A DNA stretch of 64,000 nucleotides from G965197555 sp965197555 (GTDB lineage Bacteria; Chloroflexota; Dehalococcoidia; Lucifugimonadales; UBA3495), in assembly GCA_965197555.1 (NCBI GenBank), contig OZ240213.1, positions 372,001 to 436,000 of the forward strand, in the 5' to 3' direction. The stretch's first letter is position 1; each line of letters begins with the position of its first letter. A program made the translations under genes and the position numbers. This document shows, one piece after another, positions 51,642 through 60,121 of the stretch. A model generated the notes under the pieces. That model did no database searches. It was given only the letters and a program-made list of their open reading frames with translations, and was not told the origin of the DNA.

Positions 51642-52160
51642 TTAGGTACGAGTGTAGCAAGGCGCCACCCTTGGTAGCGGTTGGCGGGGTGGACCGGACT
51701 TGAATAGGATCTCGAGCTTTATCTTGCCCGAGGGCACGCTTACTTCCGTAACTTCTCCAATCCGCTTGCCAAGGAGGTTTTTCCCGATGGGAGACACGTT
51801 GGAAATCTTGCCCTGTGAGGGGTCGGCCTCCGCGCTTCCCATAATGGTGTACCGGTAGGTGCGCCCTTCGGCGTTTTTCACGGTCACCGTAGAGCCAACT
51901 TCGACAGTCTCACTGGGGCCGGGATTCTCCTCAATAATTACGGCGTTATTTATTAGATTGTCCAACGTGCGAATTCGGCCCTCAGTGAACGCCAGTTCGT
52001 TCTTGGCTTCTTCATATTCGGCGTTGCTAACAATACCGCCGCGTTCTCGTGACTGCTGGATACTTTCGGCCACATCATGGCGACGCACAGTGCGGAGGTA
52101 CTCAAATTCCTTCTGTAGCTTCTCGAGCCCCTCTTTGGACAAATAAATGGGCTGTGCCAT
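51642..52160 (-). CDS. greA: Transcription elongation factor GreA
   Basis: 172 residues from ATG 52160 (GGAGG eight bases upstream); the longer frame to 52217 begins inside an untranslated leader. N-terminal coiled coil (YLSKEGLEKLQKEFEYLRTVRR... NAEYEEAKNELAFTEGRI) and the C-terminal FKBP-like domain (YTIMGSAEADPSQGKISNVSPIGKNLLG). It stimulates transcript cleavage in backtracked RNA polymerase. A non-conserved tail of about 15 residues follows. First gene of the greA-lysS-serS run. Confidence 0.95.
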   Translation of the reverse strand: MAQPIYLSKEGLEKLQKEFEYLRTVRRHDVAESIQQSRERGGIVSNAEYEEAKNELAFTEGRIRTLDNLINNAVIIEENPGPSETVEVGSTVTVKNAEGRTYRYTIMGSAEADPSQGKISNVSPIGKNLLGKRIGEVTEVSVPSGKIKLEILFKSGPPRQPLPRVAPCYTRT

Positions 52161-52310
52161 GCCAAATCCTCCTGGATGGCCAAAAACAATGAGGGGAAAT
52201 GGCAAGCCCAGTGCCATTTCCCTTATCAGATTTTAAACCTCAAGCCTATAGCTGTAAAGCTTGCAGATTCAGTCCCAGGGCCTATGTTCTCGTAGGCCGT
52301 GGGAAATCCG

Positions 52311-52490
52311 TTGGTGGTGAGCCCTTTGGCAGACGTAGGATAAGCTTATCGAACCATGAAGGAATAGTCCTACGACAGGCCAAGGACGAACGGGAACAAG
52401 CCGCTCGTGGTGAGCCTGTCGAACCACTGGTCCGCGATAGTTCTAGCTGCACTGACGGCTCTTACTGTCCAGGCCTTCGACAAGCACAGC
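52311..52490. repeat. REP-like hairpin array between greA and the DUF3800 gene
   Basis: In the 457-bp gap 52161-52617 I see four degenerate copies of one motif in alternating orientation: GGTGGTGAGCC near 52313-52323, its inverse GACAGGCCAAGGACGAAC at 52374-52391, CGTGGTGAGCCTGTCGAACC at 52406-52425 and an inverse CCTTCGACAAGCACAGC at 52474-52490. The second and third can pair into a hairpin. This resembles the TTCGACAGGCTCA-type dispersed repeats known from several bacteria. The remaining sequence of the gap, including 52491-52617, holds nothing else I recognise. Confidence 0.6.
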
Positions 52491-52617
52491 AACTGTCTTT
52501 AAGGTCAAGCGTACTCTCGGGAGCCTTTTCGTGGAGCAGTTACAAATGCAATTGGCAGTTCTGCCGGTGGCCTGCTACCGCGTGAACAAACGGGGTTTCG
52601 AGTCCCGAACCGCAACC

Positions 52618-53385
52618 CTAAACGTGTACGGGATAGATGACCTGAATTACTTTGTTGTCTCTTAGGGTGTAAAAGTAGGGATGAGGCGCCGAGGGGTCCT
52701 GGAGCCAGCGGCGGGTAAAGTAGGCGCACATATTAGCTAGCTGAGCGCAAGCAGAGTGCTCAGGACCTACGAAGCAGAAGCTTTCCAGCAAAGCCGAGGC
52801 GTCTATCCCGTCCTCTGACCTGAGAAAGTCCGCCATGAACCTGGGTTTCACCGACCCGTCATCGCCCGCCACCACCATGGCAAAATCGGTGACAGGCCAC
52901 GCCTGTTCTAACAATTGCTGGGGGTCCACGTTAGACATGTTCAGCTCGTCCATAAACATGCTCAAAGCCAGAAGGAATCGGCTGATGGTGGGTTCAGCGG
53001 GAGTGTCCCAAACCAAACTTGGATTGTCGTCGGCCGACCGGGCCTGAACAAATTCCTGTTTGTTAATAAAAGCGGTGATGACGGGGCTCTCTCGCCGGAT
53101 AAGGATACTCAAACAGTCTTGGATCAGCTCGTTGCGTTTTACGGGGGGCCAGGAGTTAAAATGACCTCGTCCCTGGTACACATCGGCGGTCTTGAGGATA
53201 TCGGGCGTACCTGGCTCTCCCCTAGGCTGGCCAAAGTGCCGACGAATTAGGGCGTCGAACTCCCCATTGATGGCGATGGACTGGCTTTCATGTACCAACA
53301 GACCAGCATATACATGGTGTGGCTGGTTAAGATCCTTGGTACTGGTGCCGGTGTTGCCGGATTCACCGAGATAGACTAGGTACAT
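52618..53385 (-). CDS. DUF3800 domain protein with altered N-terminal acidic motif
   Basis: 255 residues from ATG 53385, with GGGAG eight to nine bases upstream; the open frame extends to 53499. The family normally opens with a YxDESG motif; here it reads MYLVYLGESGNTG, with Gly in place of Asp. HHVYAGLLV, FHAL-type mid-region and the closing YTLRDNKVIQV fit DUF3800. Function unknown; the family is thought to have a nuclease-like fold and occurs near mobile elements and phages. No mobile element genes are adjacent here; only the repeat array lies downstream. Confidence 0.7.
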   Translation of the reverse strand: MYLVYLGESGNTGTSTKDLNQPHHVYAGLLVHESQSIAINGEFDALIRRHFGQPRGEPGTPDILKTADVYQGRGHFNSWPPVKRNELIQDCLSILIRRESPVITAFINKQEFVQARSADDNPSLVWDTPAEPTISRFLLALSMFMDELNMSNVDPQQLLEQAWPVTDFAMVVAGDDGSVKPRFMADFLRSEDGIDASALLESFCFVGPEHSACAQLANMCAYFTRRWLQDPSAPHPYFYTLRDNKVIQVIYPVHV

Positions 53386-53534
53386 CTGCCAGAACTCCCA
53401 AATCCGGAAGCGATTCCAGCCGTCTGATGCCGCAGGGCGGCATGCTGGTCCGGTATGCGTACCGACAGCGGTCGCGAGGCCTGGGGAACTCAGTCCCACT
53501 TATCCTCTGGAAGGCGACCGCGGAATTACTATTC

Positions 53535-54173
53535 CTAGTTCTCTTTGGCCCCTGAGGTGTCCTCGCCGGTTTCTTCCCGCTCGGCCTCCACCGCTCCTTC
53601 GACCAAGGCTCTTGGCAACTCGATCCGGACCACCACGTCTTCCCGCTCGGTCAGCAGGGTCACCGAGGCAGGCAAGGCCAAGTCTCCTGCTCTTAGGACT
53701 GAGTCCGGCTCGGCGAGCACCGCTAGGTCTACTTCTATTTGAGCAGGCATTTCCAGAGGTAGAGCCTCCACATCGACGCTGCGAAGCTGTTGCACTACAG
53801 TGCCATCGGAGACCCTGGCCCCGGGGGCTTCGCCACTGAGGACGATAGGTACTTGGGCGGATACTTGTCGGGATGCTTCAGCAACCAATAGATCCACGTG
53901 GAGCAAGTCGTCTCGCCTGGGGTCCCACTGGATCTCCCGGGCGAAGGCGAGCTGGTTACCAGGCTCCCCTTGAATAGTGACCGTGATGGGGGTATTCCCT
54001 CCCGCCGCAGATAACGCTTGGATGAGCGTCTGGGCCCGGCATTGGACGGCGCGGGACTCGACCCCCGGCCCATACAGGTGTACGGGTACAATTCCTGATC
54101 GTCGCAACTGCTTCACTTTCTTACCGAGTACTTCCCTGGGTTCCAGTTGCAGACTCACTGTTTGAGTTGTCAT
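53535..54173 (-). CDS. rplY: Ribosomal protein L25 / Ctc general stress protein
   Basis: 212 residues from ATG 54173; the frame extends to 54326 without homology. N-terminal L25 domain (LEPREVLGKKVKQLRRSGIVPVHLYG) binds 5S rRNA, and the C-terminal TL5 domain (VPIVLSGEAPGARVSDGTVVQQL, MPAQIEVDLAVLAEPDSVLRAGDL) is of the longer CTC type. The extreme C-terminus is Glu-rich (EAEREETGEDTSGAKEN), as usual. A single gene. Confidence 0.93.
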   Translation of the reverse strand: MTTQTVSLQLEPREVLGKKVKQLRRSGIVPVHLYGPGVESRAVQCRAQTLIQALSAAGGNTPITVTIQGEPGNQLAFAREIQWDPRRDDLLHVDLLVAEASRQVSAQVPIVLSGEAPGARVSDGTVVQQLRSVDVEALPLEMPAQIEVDLAVLAEPDSVLRAGDLALPASVTLLTEREDVVVRIELPRALVEGAVEAEREETGEDTSGAKEN

Positions 54174-54388
54174 TCGATTCTCACAGTTCCATGGAGAAGT
54201 TAATCTCGGTACCAATGAAGTCTTCTCCGTCGGGCAATGATAGCATTGGTCTGGAGGAAAAGGAACCGGAGACGAACAATGGGGGGCTTGGTTTTGTTTC
54301 GCCCTCACCTCTTCCACCACGAGCAAAGAAGTCTTCCACCTTGACAGCTACGCTAAGATGGGGCTGAGATTCGGGCGGGAGGTCTGAG

Positions 54389-55300
54389 ATGGCGGTTTCT
54401 CCAGGCGGGGCGTTAGGCTTGACTGTGTACGAGGCAGCCCGTCAATTGGGAGTGCCCTTCAGCCAAGAATTTGAGCCAACCGACCGGTGGGTCCATGCAG
54501 CGGGTCTGAATTTTCACATGCTGGAATGGGGTGATCTTTCTAACATTCCGGTGCTGATGCTCCATGGGGCATTACAGCAGGGCCATAGCTGGGACTTTGT
54601 CAGCCTTGCCCTGGCTGATCGCTACCGGATGTTGGCTCTGGACCAGAGGGGCCACGGTGACTCCGACTGGGCTCCGGACGGGGACTATTCCGTTGAGGCC
54701 CAACAAGGGGACTTGGATGAAGTCGTCCGGGCATTGGGCTTGGAGGGCTTTGTGCTGATGGGCCATTCCATGGGCGGCCGCAACGCTTACGTTTGGGCCT
54801 CCCGCCATCCTGGCATCCTAAAGGGATTGGTGATTGTCGACACCGGACCGGAGATGCAGCGACGTGGACAGGACCGTATCCGCCAATTTCGCGAGTTACC
54901 TGACGAGTTGGACTCCTATGACGAGTTCGCTGATCGGGTGCAAGAGTACACCGGGAGGACACGAGAGCAAGTCCTTGGAGCGCTGAAATACAGCATACGG
55001 GAGAGGTCCGACGGCAAATGGACCTGGAAGTACGACAAGGGATTGCGGTCCCTAGGGCGGGATGACTCGTCTTGGACGCCGGACAAGCTGTGGGAATGTG
55101 TGAAAGCCATCGATTGCCCCACGCTGCTGGTCCGCGGCGCTAACAGCGACCTTTTTGCTGAAGAGACTATGGGGAGAATGCGAGAAGTAATCCCTGACTG
55201 CTCCAGCGTCACCATTGCCCGTGCCGGGCACCTGGTCCAGGGAGACAACCCGGTAGACTTTGTGGCGGCGGTGCGACAGTTGCTGGACCAGCTCAGTTGA
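54389..55300 (+). CDS. Alpha/beta hydrolase
   Basis: 303 residues, ATG preceded by GGGAGG at six bases. Complete triad: nucleophile Ser in LMGHSMGGRNA, Asp in VRGANSDLFAEE and His in ARAGHLVQGDNP; HGALQQGHSWD is the oxyanion loop. DQRGHGDSDWAPDG is a usual sequence between strands 4 and 5. Resembles epoxide hydrolase/haloperoxidase-like serine hydrolases, but the substrate is unknown. Unlike the hydrolase at 27827-28630 its active site is intact. Confidence 0.9.
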   Translation: MAVSPGGALGLTVYEAARQLGVPFSQEFEPTDRWVHAAGLNFHMLEWGDLSNIPVLMLHGALQQGHSWDFVSLALADRYRMLALDQRGHGDSDWAPDGDYSVEAQQGDLDEVVRALGLEGFVLMGHSMGGRNAYVWASRHPGILKGLVIVDTGPEMQRRGQDRIRQFRELPDELDSYDEFADRVQEYTGRTREQVLGALKYSIRERSDGKWTWKYDKGLRSLGRDDSSWTPDKLWECVKAIDCPTLLVRGANSDLFAEETMGRMREVIPDCSSVTIARAGHLVQGDNPVDFVAAVRQLLDQLS

Positions 55301-55418
55301 TGCTTCTTCGGTTGTTTTGCAATACCTGGTTCCATAAGCTTACTGCCAACGGGTCACGCCTTGTTCCTCCTTCGTCTTGAGTGTGTCGAAGCAGGTCCAG
55401 CCGGTATTGCCATAGCTC

Positions 55419-56648
55419 CTAAGTGATCAATCTGGGTATAATATTGCCCAATCCAAACCCGATGGCCGCCGAGACGGCGCCGATGCCCAGGATCTCCAGG
55501 CCCTGCAAAATGGGAGATTTCTGCACCAAGCGGCCTTTACCCACGCCAAGCACGAATAACCCTACTAGCGCTGCGGCCACCGAAACCCCGATGGCTATTG
55601 GGCCGTCCAGAAGCAGGTGGGGTATTATTGGCACCAAAGCGGCCAGTATGAAAGACAAGCCCATCGCCGTAGCGTCTTTGACCGGGTTCGAGGTGTCTTG
55701 AGGGCTGATGCCCAATTCTTTCTCCACTAGAGTCTGTAGCCAAAGGTCCTTGTCCTCGGCTATCTCGTTGGCCAGATGATCGGCTTCTTCGTAGCTAACC
55801 CCTTCCCGTTGGAATATGACGGTCAGCTCGGCCAGCTCCTCGGCTGGGTTGGCCTCCAGTTCCAGGGCTTCCTTGGCTATCTCGGACCTGTGGACGTCCT
55901 GCTCAGCTCGGGAACCCAGGTAAGCGCCGGTGGCCATGGAGATCATTCCGGCCAAGGCGCCAGCCAGGCCAGCCACTAACACTACCGATGTTTGCTCCAC
56001 CGCCACTGCCACCGAAGTCACCAGGGCCACAGTGCTCAAAATTCCATCCTGAGCACCAAAGACCACTTCTCTGAGTCGGCCCATGGAGGCTACTCGCCAT
56101 CTTTCTCGATCGATTTCCATGGCCGCTCTGATGTAACGGTCCATGTCCGGCACCGGCGGTGCTTCCGGAGTGCTCGCCGGTCCTACGATGGCAGCCGGTG
56201 GGTGTTCGATGGTCGGTGACTCCAATATCGCTGGGCCATCCGACCCTTTGGCCTCCAGCTCCACCAGAGCGCGGGTGAACACTTCCAAGTGGTGCCTCTC
56301 TCGCTCCAATGCCAGAGCGAAGGACTCGGCAGCTTCGGGGCGGTCCTCCTGCACGGCGTCGCGGATCATCCTGGGATACACCGTGCTGAACTCTTTCGTC
56401 TCATCAGTGGTGACGGCCTTGAGGTTTTCCAATGTGGTCTTGATCTCGCCCGAGACCCGGAGATGGTTGAGGCCGTGGATAGTTTCAGCCCCCGCTACTT
56501 CTTGGAAAACTTGGGCGACCTCCGGGTGCCCCTCTTCCAGGGCTCGGTGGGCGTAGGCATTGTACTTGAGATAGGCCAATGCCTCGGCGACGATGGCGTT
56601 CCACAAATTGCGCTCGGTTTTGGTCAAAGTGTGGGCTTCTAATGCCAT
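55419..56648 (-). CDS. mbfA: MbfA-like ferritin-VIT1 fusion (iron transporter)
   Basis: 409 residues. The N-terminal 140 residues are a ferritin-like four-helix domain (LWNAIVAEALAYLKYNAYAHRALEEGH, GAETIHGLNHLR, ALERERHHLEVFTRAL) with iron-binding Glu and ExxH residues. From about residue 190 comes a VIT1/CCC1 domain with five helices (VVFGAQDGILSTVALVTSVAV, MISMATGAYLGSRAEQDV, FILAALVPIIPHLLL). This matches MbfA of alphaproteobacteria, an iron exporter that confers iron and peroxide tolerance. A 238-bp non-coding stretch lies upstream. Confidence 0.88.
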   Translation of the reverse strand: MALEAHTLTKTERNLWNAIVAEALAYLKYNAYAHRALEEGHPEVAQVFQEVAGAETIHGLNHLRVSGEIKTTLENLKAVTTDETKEFSTVYPRMIRDAVQEDRPEAAESFALALERERHHLEVFTRALVELEAKGSDGPAILESPTIEHPPAAIVGPASTPEAPPVPDMDRYIRAAMEIDRERWRVASMGRLREVVFGAQDGILSTVALVTSVAVAVEQTSVVLVAGLAGALAGMISMATGAYLGSRAEQDVHRSEIAKEALELEANPAEELAELTVIFQREGVSYEEADHLANEIAEDKDLWLQTLVEKELGISPQDTSNPVKDATAMGLSFILAALVPIIPHLLLDGPIAIGVSVAAALVGLFVLGVGKGRLVQKSPILQGLEILGIGAVSAAIGFGLGNIIPRLIT

Positions 56649-56886
56649 GAATGGTTTCCTCTCGATGTTGTTGTTGCGAGTCCAGCAGAGCCTGGGCCGA
56701 CGTTGATTGTCGTTAATTGGCTGCCAAGGGGCTAGCGTGAATCCTTTGCGACAGTTCGATGGGCCTTTTTGGCGTGGTTACACTATTTCCTTAATTGTAG
56801 CAGGTGCTTGCCAAGCTGAACTGTCAGTGGATCGTTGCTTGGAAAAAGGGGGCTATTTAACCGGTGGGTAAGCTAGCTGGCTGTTA

Positions 56887-57279
56887 TCAGGAGGGGGAAG
56901 CGTGGTGCGCAGTCATCTTCCAGCCGACAGCGGAGCGGGCAAAAATATTGGTGGCGAGAATGCCGAAGTCGCTGGCCCGGCCTTGGACCACACTGGTGAT
57001 ATTTTCCCAGCAGGTCACCCAACCACAGTCACCTTCAATCACGACGTTTACGTAGCGTATGTTGAAGTGCATCAAGGAAGTGTTGTCGAAAATACGTTGC
57101 CAACTCGCTTTGATCAGGTCCCAATCCACCAGGGGCTGCCATCCTGGATGGATGCACACCGCGCGTTCAGAGGTCTCCCAGGCAGCCTCCATCATGTCGA
57201 TATCCAACGCTCCAAAGGCGTCGTAAAACCGCTGGTTGGCCTCTTTGACCTCTTGTATATCAGATTCAAGGGAGGGCAT
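56887..57279 (-). CDS. SnoaL/NTF2-like protein
   Basis: 130 residues. The cone-shaped alpha/beta fold is evident from VKEANQRFYDAFGALDIDMMEAAW, then CIHPGWQPLVDWDLIKASWQRIF and a set of strands (MHFNIRYVNVVIEGDCGWVTCWE, KMTAHHASP). Members include ketosteroid isomerase-like and polyketide cyclase-like proteins, and many act as small-molecule binding or SgcJ/EcaC oxidoreductase family proteins. Function unknown. It sits 32 bp upstream of the LLM oxidoreductase on the same strand. Confidence 0.82.
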   Translation of the reverse strand: MPSLESDIQEVKEANQRFYDAFGALDIDMMEAAWETSERAVCIHPGWQPLVDWDLIKASWQRIFDNTSLMHFNIRYVNVVIEGDCGWVTCWENITSVVQGRASDFGILATNIFARSAVGWKMTAHHASPS

Positions 57280-57311
57280 TTTACTAATCTGACTTGATGA
57301 TGGTGTCCGGG

Positions 57312-58157
57312 CTAGAGCAGCACTTTGCGGGAGGTTTCCTCTAGTTGGGCTATGGCTTCATCTTCGGGCAAGCTGTCCAGCCTGACCACTCCCCTCACAG
57401 CCCCGGCTGCCTCGAAGTCCCGAAGCAACTCCCTGTCGGCGGGTTGCCCAAAGACGGATATTTCCAAACCGGACGGGTCTCTGCCGGCTTCCTCGGCCAG
57501 GCGGTCCAATTCCTGGCGTCCTGCCTTGAGCCGGTCCGGGGTAATTCGGTTGGGCATCCAACCGTCGCCCCAGGCTACTATCCGCCGGAAGACATTCTTG
57601 GCGTTGCCGCCGAGGAGAATAGGCGGATGAGGCTTTTGCGCGGGCTTGGGGAGCGACCTGACCGGCGGGAAGTCAATGAATTTCCCATAATACTCTGATT
57701 CGGCGTGGCCCCACAGCTCCTTCATGGCCAGTATCGACTCTCTGGTATATCCTACCCGGTCCTTGAAGGGGATCCCGAAAAGCTCGGTCTCTTCTCTTAG
57801 CCAGCCATTGCCGATGCCAAACAAGAAGCGCCCACCGGATAGATGGTCCAAGGTGGCTACCTCTTTCGCTAGGAGCAGTGGGTTCCGCTCGGGGATCAAG
57901 CAAATGCCGGTGCCCAGTTTGATGGTATTAGTGACCGACGAAGCCCGGGCCAAGGCCACAAAAGGGTCCACCATCTTGAAGTATTCAGGAGGCATAATCC
58001 CATCGGCGCTGCCGGGCCAAGGAGTTTGAGCGCCCACCGGGATCGCGGTATGCTCAGGTACCCATAAGGACTCGAACCCCAGTTGCTCCGCCCTGCGGGC
58101 CAGAGTTGCTACGTCGATGGAATCGGCGGTTATGAACATAGAAACCCCGATCTTCAT
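57312..58157 (-). CDS. LLM-class F420/flavin-dependent oxidoreductase
   Basis: 281 residues from ATG 58157 (GGAGG six bases upstream; the frame reaches back to 58202). Luciferase-like barrel: FITADSIDVATLARRAEQLGFESLWVPEHT, the diagnostic TIKLGTGICLIPERNPLLLAKEVATLDHLSGGRFLFGIGNGW, and PPILLGGNAKNVFRRIVAWGDGWMPN. Resembles the F420-dependent TIGR03619 group. It oxidises or reduces an unknown organic substrate. A broken homologue lies at 29545-29942. Confidence 0.92.
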   Translation of the reverse strand: MKIGVSMFITADSIDVATLARRAEQLGFESLWVPEHTAIPVGAQTPWPGSADGIMPPEYFKMVDPFVALARASSVTNTIKLGTGICLIPERNPLLLAKEVATLDHLSGGRFLFGIGNGWLREETELFGIPFKDRVGYTRESILAMKELWGHAESEYYGKFIDFPPVRSLPKPAQKPHPPILLGGNAKNVFRRIVAWGDGWMPNRITPDRLKAGRQELDRLAEEAGRDPSGLEISVFGQPADRELLRDFEAAGAVRGVVRLDSLPEDEAIAQLEETSRKVLL

Positions 58158-58245
58158 AGGTTGCCTCCTAATGACGTTGCGTCCGACTCGCTCGACATCC
58201 ACAGATATAGTTGACCGCCGCAGGTATAGCGGCTCCCAAATAGAA

Positions 58246-58274
58246 GATCGAGGCGAAAAGACCCCGCCCCGATC
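58246..58274 (-). terminator. Imperfect 10-bp hairpin downstream of the NIPSNAP gene
   Basis: GATCGAGGCG (58246-58255) pairs with CGCCCCGATC (58265-58274) with one mismatch around a nine-base loop. It lies about 75 bp after the NIPSNAP stop on the minus strand and 90 bp before the LLM start. It may terminate or buffer transcription between the two genes. The loop is A-rich and there is no clear U-run. Confidence 0.35.
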
Positions 58275-58346
58275 TCAAGAATCCAGTTTGGCTCAATGCA
58301 GGTGCTGTGTCAGTTTTAAATCGAGGCGATCCGCTTCGCTCGGGTC

Positions 58347-58967
58347 TTAATGCATCGGGGAGAAAGTTGCGGGTATCAGGAACTTGTTTTCCTGGCTCAG
58401 CAGGAACTCCCGGGTTGGCGGCGGCCAATGGGGACTTTTTGTCGCCTCGGCGCGGATGTCCGTCCGTTCCTGCATGTCCTTGTAAGGCCAGATGTGGACC
58501 CACTTATTCAGGGCGCCGATCTCGGTGTACATTGCCGCAGCCAGGGGCGAATATTCCTCCCGATGGGGAACGGCCTCCTGCCAGCGCTTAACAACCTCCG
58601 GCATGGAGCCGGTCTTATAGGTGTAGGACCGCATCTCGTAGATGTTGCCCAACGCTTGGTCGCCGCCCAGGGGGCGCATGAAGGGAGCGGGTATGAAAAT
58701 CTCCGACTCCATGTTGACGTACATATCGGGGTCGTTGTGGGGTGGCCAGTGAGGATCATTTACCGCCTCGGCGCGGATGCGGGCGCGCTCGTCCAGGCTC
58801 TCGTAGGGCCACACGTGAATCACCTGGTTCAAGGGTCCAACCTCGGTGTGCCAGAAAGCAGCAAGCTTGGAGTATTTCTCTCTGTGGGGCAGGGCGTTGG
58901 CGAAATTCTCCTCGAACTGGGGCACTGAGCCGGGCTTGAGGGTGTAGGTGCGTACCTCGTATATCAT
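58347..58967 (-). CDS. Tandem-domain NIPSNAP family protein
   Basis: 206 residues made of two NIPSNAP units. Unit 1 (about 1-105) begins MIYEVRTYTLKPGSVPQFEENF and contains GPLNQVIHVWPYESLDERA; unit 2 (about 108-204) repeats this as IYEMRSYTYKTGSMPEVVKRW and GALNKWVHIWPYKDMQERT. Both end with a PHWPP stretch followed by FIPA/LIPA. The fold is a ferredoxin-like dimeric barrel; function is unknown in bacteria. In the same broad group as the ABM-like pair at 30256-30986. Confidence 0.88.
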   Translation of the reverse strand: MIYEVRTYTLKPGSVPQFEENFANALPHREKYSKLAAFWHTEVGPLNQVIHVWPYESLDERARIRAEAVNDPHWPPHNDPDMYVNMESEIFIPAPFMRPLGGDQALGNIYEMRSYTYKTGSMPEVVKRWQEAVPHREEYSPLAAAMYTEIGALNKWVHIWPYKDMQERTDIRAEATKSPHWPPPTREFLLSQENKFLIPATFSPMH

Positions 58968-59207
58968 AATCGGCTCCTCTTGAGAGTTGGGATAGTGATG
59001 GGATTAGGTGTCTACGGCCCGCCACTACTCCCCCAGATGGATCGGCCTAGTTTAGCAAAATCCGGGTACAGGGGCAAATTCGGTGGGTGTCCTCCAGCGC
59101 GAAAGTATAATGAACCAGGAGAGGCCCTAGCTTATCTATTTTTAGGCTAACAGCAAGGCCAGTCAGGGAGCATCTTCCGGTGCCAGCAGGATCAACGCGC
59201 TAGGACG

Positions 59208-60071
59208 ATGCGGGTTGTCCAAATCGCTCATCCCCAAGTGATAAAATCGGTAGCGGGAGTGGCTACTCAATTGAGGAATAACAACGTCCTTTCAACCATC
59301 CAATCGGGCCACAGCCTGGGCAAAACCCGCTTGACCTCGGTCCTAGCCGAATTAGCCGGTACACTAAGAGTTATTGCTTCTTCCATGTATGCCCGTGCAG
59401 GAGAGGTCCAGGGGTTCTTGGCGGGAAAGGGCTTGGAGGGTAGGGCATGGTGGGAAGTCTTAAGTCGCTTGGAACGTTCGACCTTGGGCTCGGCCACAGG
59501 TATCGTCGCCCTGAGGATTGATAATGACGCGGTGGTAATCGTTCCTCCGTTCCCGATCTTGGAGAACAGCTTGGCCCCTGACTGGGATGTCGCACCACTT
59601 ACGAAGCTGCTGGAGACGGATTACACCGTGGGCGTGGTTCTCCTTAGATTGGGTAGGTATTCGGTGGCGGTATACGAAGGAGAGAGGCTACTCTCCTCCA
59701 AGACGGACACCCGTTATGTCATGGCGCGACACCACGCCGGAGGTACTTCCCAGAAGCGATTTCAACGAGTCAGGGAGGGACAGGTCCACCGGCTATACAG
59801 CAATGCCTGCGCCACGGTACAGTCCCAATTTTCACCCTATAGCCGACAAATCAACTACGTGCTCTTGGGTGGCGACAAGTTCACCCTGGAGGGTTTCTTG
59901 AGAGCGTGTCCTTATCTGGAAAGATTTAGGAGCATCACTTTGGACCGACGCCTGAATATCCGCAGCCCGAGACATGATGCTCTCCAAGAAGTAGCTGTTA
60001 AACTGAGGGATAGCCGGGTGTATGCCATAAGGCTGGAGAGTTGGCCTCCGGCTGGGGAATCCTCCAGATAA
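59208..60071 (+). CDS. VLRF1 (Vms1-like release factor 1) family protein, possible peptidyl-tRNA hydrolase
   Basis: 287 residues. The N-terminal 135 are helical and not recognised. From about 138, VGVVLLRLGRYSVAVYEGERLLSSK leads to the catalytic-loop type sequence RHHAGGTSQKRFQRVRE, with GGTSQKRFQR at residues 178-187; a GGxSQxRF loop is the hallmark of Vms1-like release factors, where the Gln lies at the position of eRF1's GGQ. Then LLGGDKFTLEGFL (GGDK at 221-224) and a final strand VYAIRLE. This fits the actinobacterial/chloroflexal VLRF1 group. It would cleave peptidyl-tRNA on a stalled ribosome. mutS2 follows after 50 bp. AGGA lies near the ATG; the start is only moderately certain. Confidence 0.75.
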   Translation: MRVVQIAHPQVIKSVAGVATQLRNNNVLSTIQSGHSLGKTRLTSVLAELAGTLRVIASSMYARAGEVQGFLAGKGLEGRAWWEVLSRLERSTLGSATGIVALRIDNDAVVIVPPFPILENSLAPDWDVAPLTKLLETDYTVGVVLLRLGRYSVAVYEGERLLSSKTDTRYVMARHHAGGTSQKRFQRVREGQVHRLYSNACATVQSQFSPYSRQINYVLLGGDKFTLEGFLRACPYLERFRSITLDRRLNIRSPRHDALQEVAVKLRDSRVYAIRLESWPPAGESSR

Positions 60072-60121
60072 TCCTCCGGGATCGGCACGCCTTCCCGATT
60101 CCGGGCAGCGTTGGAGCAATA

